Shown piece after piece: positions 4,301-7,077 of a stretch of DNA of 7,077 nucleotides. The stretch is from an uncultured Veillonella sp. (GTDB lineage: Bacteria; Bacillota; Negativicutes; Veillonellales; Veillonellaceae). The first letter of the stretch is position 1; each line of letters starts with the position of its first letter. Under the pieces are notes generated by a model. That model was not told the DNA's origin and ran no database searches. It saw nothing but the letters and a program-made list of their open reading frames with translations. Location: contig NZ_CAKPTN010000085.1 of assembly GCF_934190855.1 (NCBI RefSeq), positions 1-7,077 of the forward strand, in the 5' to 3' direction. The position numbers and the translations under genes were made by a program.

Positions 4301-7077
4301 CAGAGGATACAACGGAAACGTTCTTACCTTCAATGCTACTACCAACAGATGATTGTGCTTTAACAAGATCATGAGACTCAGTCGTTTTAGAATGTCCACC
4401 GCCAGATTTACCTTTATCGAAACGATGTTCTTCAAGCTCATGTGTAGCATTCATTGCCTTCATCGTTACATTGCGACCTGCCGTTACCTTTGTATTCACA
4501 TTAGAGGAGATAATACCTGCCTCCATAGATACGTCACGTCCTGCTACTACTGTTGTTTGACCAGCACCACCAATACGGCCTTGATCTACACCAGTAATCG
4601 TTTCACGGCGGTTGTTGCTACTATTCCACTCAACCTTGCTATTACCGGCCTCATACTGCACGCCTTTATTGATTACATCACGCCCCGCAGCAACCTTTGT
4701 AGAGCCAGTTGCATTAGTTTGTGTAATTGTGCCACCTTCATTAACAACATCTTTCTTAGCATACACAGAAACTGTATCATTACCTATAATAGTGCCTTGT
4801 GTATTACGAACTTCATCATTTGCTATAACCGTAGCCGTGTTACCTTTAATAAGACCATTATCATTGTGAATGGAATTACCAGTAAGAGTCACATCTTTCT
4901 CCGCTACAATACTACCACTATTATGCATAGTATCAACAGAAAGGTTAATTGATTGGGCTTGTAAATTAGCGCCACCCTCTACTCGTTTTGTGGTTGGTGC
5001 TAAATACAGAGTAGGAACTAGTACAGTCTCAGTTTTACCATTTGGTAATACAACAGACTTACTAACTAAGAGCACTACATCCTCTTTAAGATTCTTTTGC
5101 TCAGACTCTGTTAAACCTCGACCCAACACAATAGATTGAGATTTTGTTACACTAATCCCTGCATCCATCAACTGGCGATATTGTTCTTCTGCTGAAAGAC
5201 CAGATTGCAGTCTACTTTTACCGGTTTGACGCATAATCTCTTGCATAACAAGTTGTTGTTCATAGTAGCCATCACCCAATCGTTTTTGTATATTCATAGG
5301 GTCTAATTTAAGGCGAGATAATACGTAATCAGAAGATAAGAAGTTGCGACGATTTGTAAAATTTGGATCGGTTTCAATTACATAGGAAGTATTAGGATTC
5401 GTCGATAACTGACTCATACTATTTAATAAAGATGCATCTACTGTGGCATCACTTTTACTGTTTTCTACATGACCGCCATATACGGCAACAGGTACATCTT
5501 TAGGATTCACCTTAGTATTCTTATACTTCGCTTCACGAATATAGGTGGTATCCCACCCTTTTTTATGATGACGACTATAACTTGTGGCAGTGCCCTCTTC
5601 AGTAATATATTCATTACCTTTAGGATTACTTTGTTCATACTGACCTACGGTACCGGTAATATCTCCAACAGCACTAATTTGGCTAGCCTCATTCACCATG
5701 TGGTCTACATCCATATGTAAATTACCACCAGAAATAATTCGGCCAGGGTTAGATGTATCTACCGTATCTACTTCACGAGTACGATCATATTCATATTTAG
5801 TCCATTTATCTTTATGATCGCCATACACTGAAAGTTGAAGGTTTTCATAAGAGTGTACTACGACTTTATCTTTAGGAATTTCATCATCATGTCCATAAAT
5901 CCGTTCCTCAGATAATTGATAACGCTTAATGCTACCAGATGGAGCCACTTCGTTTTTGATATGTTCTTTACCCTCTACTGCTACACGCTTAAGGGTAATA
6001 CCACCATTTTTATTATCTACAGATTTTGCAAGTAAAGCTCCACCTTGACCAAACTCAATGGTAGATGCAGTATTTACTACACTATCCATTTTACCGGACA
6101 CTGTACCTTTCTCATCCATCGTTTTACCAAGCTGTAATTTACCTTCTGCTTTGATGACACTACCATCTGTATTAATGATAGATTTTGTCGCTATAGACAA
6201 ATCTTTTTGAGCAATCATAACAGGTGCTTCTTTAGTCGTAGCATTACCAGTTTGTATTATAGAGTCAGTAGTAATCTTTGCCGTATCTACATAGAATTTA
6301 CCCTTATTCATCTGCTCTAGACTTTTGGTTGTAATATTGGCATCTGTAGCAGCAATTGTGCCTGTATTTTGTAATTTGCCAGTACTATCTATGGTTAATT
6401 TATTTTGTGCAGATAATACACCTTGATTATTTACACCAAATCCGTCATTAGTCCCCACTAAGTACATACTATTAGCATACATACCACCAATAGCAGCTAC
6501 ATCGAGGCCAACTTGACTAGATTCACCAGTTTTGTGAGCATTCGTAACTTTACCAGAAGAATCAACGGAAATGGCATTCTTACCAGTTACAACTTGAGTA
6601 TCTTGCGCCCAAACTTTACCATTGAGCTTTACAGCCTCAGCAAGCATATCTGTACGTGCCGTTTTAGAAGCATTAAGCCCCTTTTCACCTACAGTAATAA
6701 CGCCTTGCTGAACCTTATAGCCTGTAACACTACCGTTATTGATAATCGGATTCCCTGTAGTTAAGGTAGCATTATTAGCATTGATAAAGGTTCCATTATT
6801 AACTGAAATACCATTAGGGTTTGCAATGATAACATGGGCCTTATCCCCTGCTACCTCAAGAGCACCATTCATAGAAGTAGAGCTTGTACCCGTTACTTCA
6901 TTTAAAATCGTATTAGCCGTAGGACCTACTAAATTAGGGTTCCCCATAATATAACCTGCGAGCTCTGTATTTACAGGTCGATTCGCATTATTTAAAATAA
7001 GCCCCTTTTCGTCTACATTAAAAGCATTATATTGGTTATGTGATAACCCTTTATCATTAGGTGTATTAATATTAACG
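1320..7077 (-). CDS. CdiA/FhaB-type two-partner-secretion exoprotein with C-terminal effector, 5' end cut by the window
   Basis: The frame is open from the window edge at 7077 to the TAA at 1322-1320, giving 1918 visible residues; residue numbers here count from the first complete codon (7076). It begins in the TPS secretion domain (INTPNDKGLSHNQY, then GYIMGNPNL), so roughly 50-80 residues with the signal peptide are missing. NPNL is at 46-49 and NPNGI at 86-90, the hallmark motifs recognised by the outer-membrane TpsB transporter. After this come beta-helix FHA-type stretches, a conserved interior module (about 563-694, LSSDYVL and RLGDGYYEQ), further hemagglutinin repeats, an FHA-2-like block (SVTEQAGIYAG, IKNEAEY), a pretoxin segment (HDPALAQWLSAAVGG) and a 229-residue variable C-terminus. 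Family knowledge gives export by TpsB, a surface stalk, and delivery of the C-terminus into neighbours. The visible protein has no cysteine. An adhesin role without a toxin is the alternative, but the downstream small gene and the GC drop favour contact-dependent inhibition. The ATG at 6947 lies inside the TPS domain and is not the start. Confidence 0.92.
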   Translation of the reverse strand, partial: VNINTPNDKGLSHNQYNAFNVDEKGLILNNANRPVNTELAGYIMGNPNLVGPTANTILNEVTGTSSTSMNGALEVAGDKAHVIIANPNGISVNNGTFINANNATLTTGNPIINNGSVTGYKVQQGVITVGEKGLNASKTARTDMLAEAVKLNGKVWAQDTQVVTGKNAISVDSSGKVTNAHKTGESSQVGLDVAAIGGMYANSMYLVGTNDGFGVNNQGVLSAQNKLTIDSTGKLQNTGTIAATDANITTKSLEQMNKGKFYVDTAKITTDSIIQTGNATTKEAPVMIAQKDLSIATKSIINTDGSVIKAEGKLQLGKTMDEKGTVSGKMDSVVNTASTIEFGQGGALLAKSVDNKNGGITLKRVAVEGKEHIKNEVAPSGSIKRYQLSEERIYGHDDEIPKDKVVVHSYENLQLSVYGDHKDKWTKYEYDRTREVDTVDTSNPGRIISGGNLHMDVDHMVNEASQISAVGDITGTVGQYEQSNPKGNEYITEEGTATSYSRHHKKGWDTTYIREAKYKNTKVNPKDVPVAVYGGHVENSKSDATVDASLLNSMSQLSTNPNTSYVIETDPNFTNRRNFLSSDYVLSRLKLDPMNIQKRLGDGYYEQQLVMQEIMRQTGKSRLQSGLSAEEQYRQLMDAGISVTKSQSIVLGRGLTESEQKNLKEDVVLLVSKSVVLPNGKTETVLVPTLYLAPTTKRVEGGANLQAQSINLSVDTMHNSGSIVAEKDVTLTGNSIHNDNGLIKGNTATVIANDEVRNTQGTIIGNDTVSVYAKKDVVNEGGTITQTNATGSTKVAAGRDVINKGVQYEAGNSKVEWNSSNNRRETITGVDQGRIGGAGQTTVVAGRDVSMEAGIISSNVNTKVTAGRNVTMKAMNATHELEEHRFDKGKSGGGHSKTTESHDLVKAQSSVGSSIEGKNVSVVSSDAVQLEGSQLLAADTVQVSGNTVALNTAKANSTVNHVYLDKKKSLVKRESTNAVDDVTTTSVTGSTLSGKTVTITSAHDVTGQSAQIMGENAVSVTAGGKVELGADKSTTDGSSVYRHKKSGLLGGAGIGFTIGKEKHNIDEANHEEATVRNTIASTKGTVNIKANDTVHLTSADIVAKEGAVLDGSAVTLDGNVDHNHMTHDERYKKTGLTVSLGGAIANTLTNTTRTIKQAGGRDDKRLAALELNEARKQLQDGYEAVDAALHGEKIRDAVTGKVDKVDGKAKRGAKNIDDAINLSVSIGSTSRKQGQVVDTNTYQGGTLVSDSEVQIKARDAQQSGIGLTGETVEAKKLVLDSASDINLEAGKNTVDVNNTYKSSGWSVGAGISLTGGGLLDINASGNMARQNGDTHQESYVPTKIKAAQLAQLKAKRDTNIIGSTVSGKKVEVDTGRDLHIQSLQDVDNFKEHSKSAGFSVSSKPNFKNPTGSINASVGRIDSKWKSVTEQAGIYAGEEGYNINVGNKTTLEGAVIKSESTKAKNKLTTKSLEMKDIKNEAEYTYSNNGIGYNYYGSKKKLEEMKTNDKKGYDKIYNSIGLVPNLGVGSKGKASSTTQSAISDGILSVDGKEIDTKTINTNTENTLHQLDKIFDKKKIEERQELARLFSKNAFEQLHNWQPTTKDGKIAKSIAHGIIGEVAARMAGNAPGSGFKATMTNELLIGEIKKVAKHDPALAQWLSAAVGGVVNKVTGGSVNTGAAVTSYATKWNDETGVKSSLEEAYAAMDRDISDEINRQEYDDLNFLSKSIIKGTQIGHSSDFLASIFGEFSPNYSVAVALYKHALHGDGEKQYFPLGTGASELISNYSTFISGVKQNSANMSVGESKVQYFVIRTYGNARAAFGKLKIGVRMTKISEDKVHVVGQAKDLYNFEWIPDYDNDIPAVPPAEFSAEYIAKLLSIAEDTSKQSALIAANNIAYLEQRAGIIKPYKYGIQIDTVI
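1323..2009 (-). other. variable C-terminal region with unassigned effector domain
   Basis: The last 229 residues begin DETGVKSSLEEAYAAM and hold a helical linker, then a compact C-terminal domain from about ALYKHALHGDGEKQYFPLG (near 1808) to the end. The domain contains GNARAAFGKLKIGVRM, a strand pair VHVVGQAKDLYNFEW (DLYNFEW at 1541-1521), an acidic loop DYDND, a helix AEYIAKLLSIAED, and ends NNIAYLEQRAGIIKPYK followed by a short strand. I do not recognise it as a characterised nuclease, deaminase or ADP-ribosyltransferase. D-x-Y-x-F recalls the D-x-Y-D of colicin M, but the fourth position is N and the H-R pair is absent. GC is about 33% against about 40% for the stalk, fitting a swapped-in module. 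Toxin activity is inferred from architecture and the following small gene. Confidence 0.6.
2010..2470 (-). other. pretoxin segment preceding the variable C-terminus
   Basis: After the last repeat block the protein becomes helical and charged (DKIFDKKKIEERQELARLF, then KIAKSIAHGIIGEVAARM) and leads into ELLIGEIKKVAKHDPALAQ and WLSAAVGGVVNKVTGGSVN, finishing with TGAAVTSYATKWN at about 2010-2050. This HDPALAQWLSAA...VTGG layout matches the constant segment before CdiA-type toxins, whose alternating alanine/glycine helices are thought to help cross the target inner membrane. There is no VENN motif; the constant-to-variable switch appears to fall at or just after ATKWN (2010-2024). Confidence 0.65.
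2636..4980 (-). repeat. hemagglutinin (FHA/Fil_haemagg_2-type) protein repeats
   Basis: This part of the exoprotein is made of degenerate beta-helix repeats. A V-x-AGRDV-type unit recurs at 4674-4694 (VAAGRDV), 4530-4550 (VVAGRDV) and 4467-4487 (VTAGRNV), and a related VDTGRDLHIQSL lies near 2945-2975. Larger units end in a glycine-rich, hydrophobic hairpin: KKSGLLGGAGIGFTIG (about 3900-3945), KKTGLTVSLGGAIAN (about 3640-3690), KSSGWSVGAGISLTGGG (about 3125-3185) and SKSAGFSVSS (about 2875-2905). The block ends in the FHA-2-like markers SVTEQAGIYAG (about 2770-2805) and IKNEAEY (about 2636-2660). The repeats are diverged at DNA level; I saw no long exact direct repeat. In CdiA the second FHA block acts in translocation across the target outer membrane. 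Confidence 0.7.
4995..5390 (-). other. conserved interior module of large TPS exoproteins
   Basis: About 130 residues here break the beta-helix pattern and look largely alpha-helical. They run from YVIETDPNFTNRRNF through LSSDYVLSRLKLDP, RLGDGYYEQ (about 5257-5283) and QEIMRQTGKS, a helical EEQYRQLMDAGI, then LTESEQKNLKEDVV and a closing strand pair VLVPTLYLAP. I recall the same motif order (tyrosine-rich ETDPxF, SSDYxL, RLGDxYYEQ, LTxEQ, LVPxxYLAP) from many FhaB/CdiA-like proteins. Its function is not something the sequence reveals; in the CdiA layout it lies between the FHA-1 stalk and the second repeat block, where receptor-binding and turn elements sit. Confidence 0.6.
6760..7077 (-). 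other. TPS secretion domain (N-terminal part of the exoprotein, incomplete)
   Basis: This stretch encodes about 105 residues of the hemagglutination-activity/TPS domain. The motif order matches FhaB and CdiA: a TPN..GLSHN start, FNVDEKGLILNN, GYIMGNPNL (NPNL at bases 6941-6930), ILNEVTG, a GALEVAG element, then VIIANPNGISVNNGTFIN (NPNG at 6821-6810) and ATLTTG. The residue before GNPNL is usually Q in relatives and is M here. The domain folds as the beta-helix cap that engages the POTRA domains of the TpsB pore. The signal peptide lies beyond 7077. Confidence 0.9.

Noticed and set aside
4353..4952. 199-codon plus-strand open frame
   Set aside because: It lies wholly antisense to the hemagglutinin repeats, and its cysteine- and isoleucine-rich composition is what the complement of that coding frame produces. 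No domain or ribosome binding site supports it.
5440..5485. VENS in GGHVENSKS as a possible VENN-type toxin boundary
   Set aside because: It sits in the middle of the stalk, far from the C-terminus, and conserved exoprotein sequence continues after it.
1320..6947. ATG at 6947 as the start of the exoprotein
   Set aside because: The frame stays open for 43 more codons to the window edge, and those codons encode conserved TPS-domain sequence (TPNDKGLSHN, VDEKGLILNN). The methionine lies inside GYIMGNPNL.
1..7077. CRISPR array, tRNA/rRNA, insertion sequence or prophage site
   Set aside because: No regularly spaced repeats, cloverleaf-like sequence, transposase frame or terminal inverted repeats were seen.

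Overview
The window reads almost entirely on the minus strand and holds three genes, two of them cut by the window edges. The organism looks like a diderm, low-GC bacterium, most likely a Negativicute such as Veillonella. This rests on a very large two-partner-secretion (TPS) exoprotein, which needs an outer membrane, in a genome of roughly 40% GC, and on the look of its pretoxin region. The genus is an inference from recollection of such proteins, not from a search.

Layout, in order of minus-strand transcription (high to low coordinates). Positions 7077 to 1320 carry a CdiA/FhaB-type exoprotein of at least 1918 residues, open at the window edge, so its signal peptide and true start lie outside. 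It runs from the TPS secretion domain (NPNL and NPNG motifs), through filamentous-hemagglutinin stretches and a conserved interior module, into an FHA-2-like region, a pretoxin segment and a variable C-terminal effector. After 22 bases follows a 156-codon gene (1297 to 827) for a protein with one N-terminal membrane anchor and an extracytoplasmic domain, the best candidate for the immunity partner. A hairpin with a U-tract (720 to 674) then closes the unit. Positions 570 to 1 hold the start of an unrelated, more GC-rich housekeeping-type gene for a YgjP-like zinc metallopeptidase (WGSC motif visible, HExxH helix off the edge).

In contact-dependent inhibition the exoprotein is exported by an outer-membrane TpsB partner (not in the window), displays a stalk, and delivers its C-terminal domain into neighbouring cells, while sister cells are protected by the immunity protein. 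Here the C-terminal effector (about 33% GC by hand count) and the candidate immunity gene (about 26%) are clearly more AT-rich than the stalk (about 40% in sampled lines) and the metallopeptidase gene (about 46%), as expected of an exchangeable toxin/immunity cassette. I cannot assign the effector to a characterised toxin family. The membrane-anchored candidate immunity protein hints at a toxin acting in the periplasm or at the membrane. The 256 bases between 570 and 827 hold the terminator and possibly a weak promoter; I see no other gene or remnant there.
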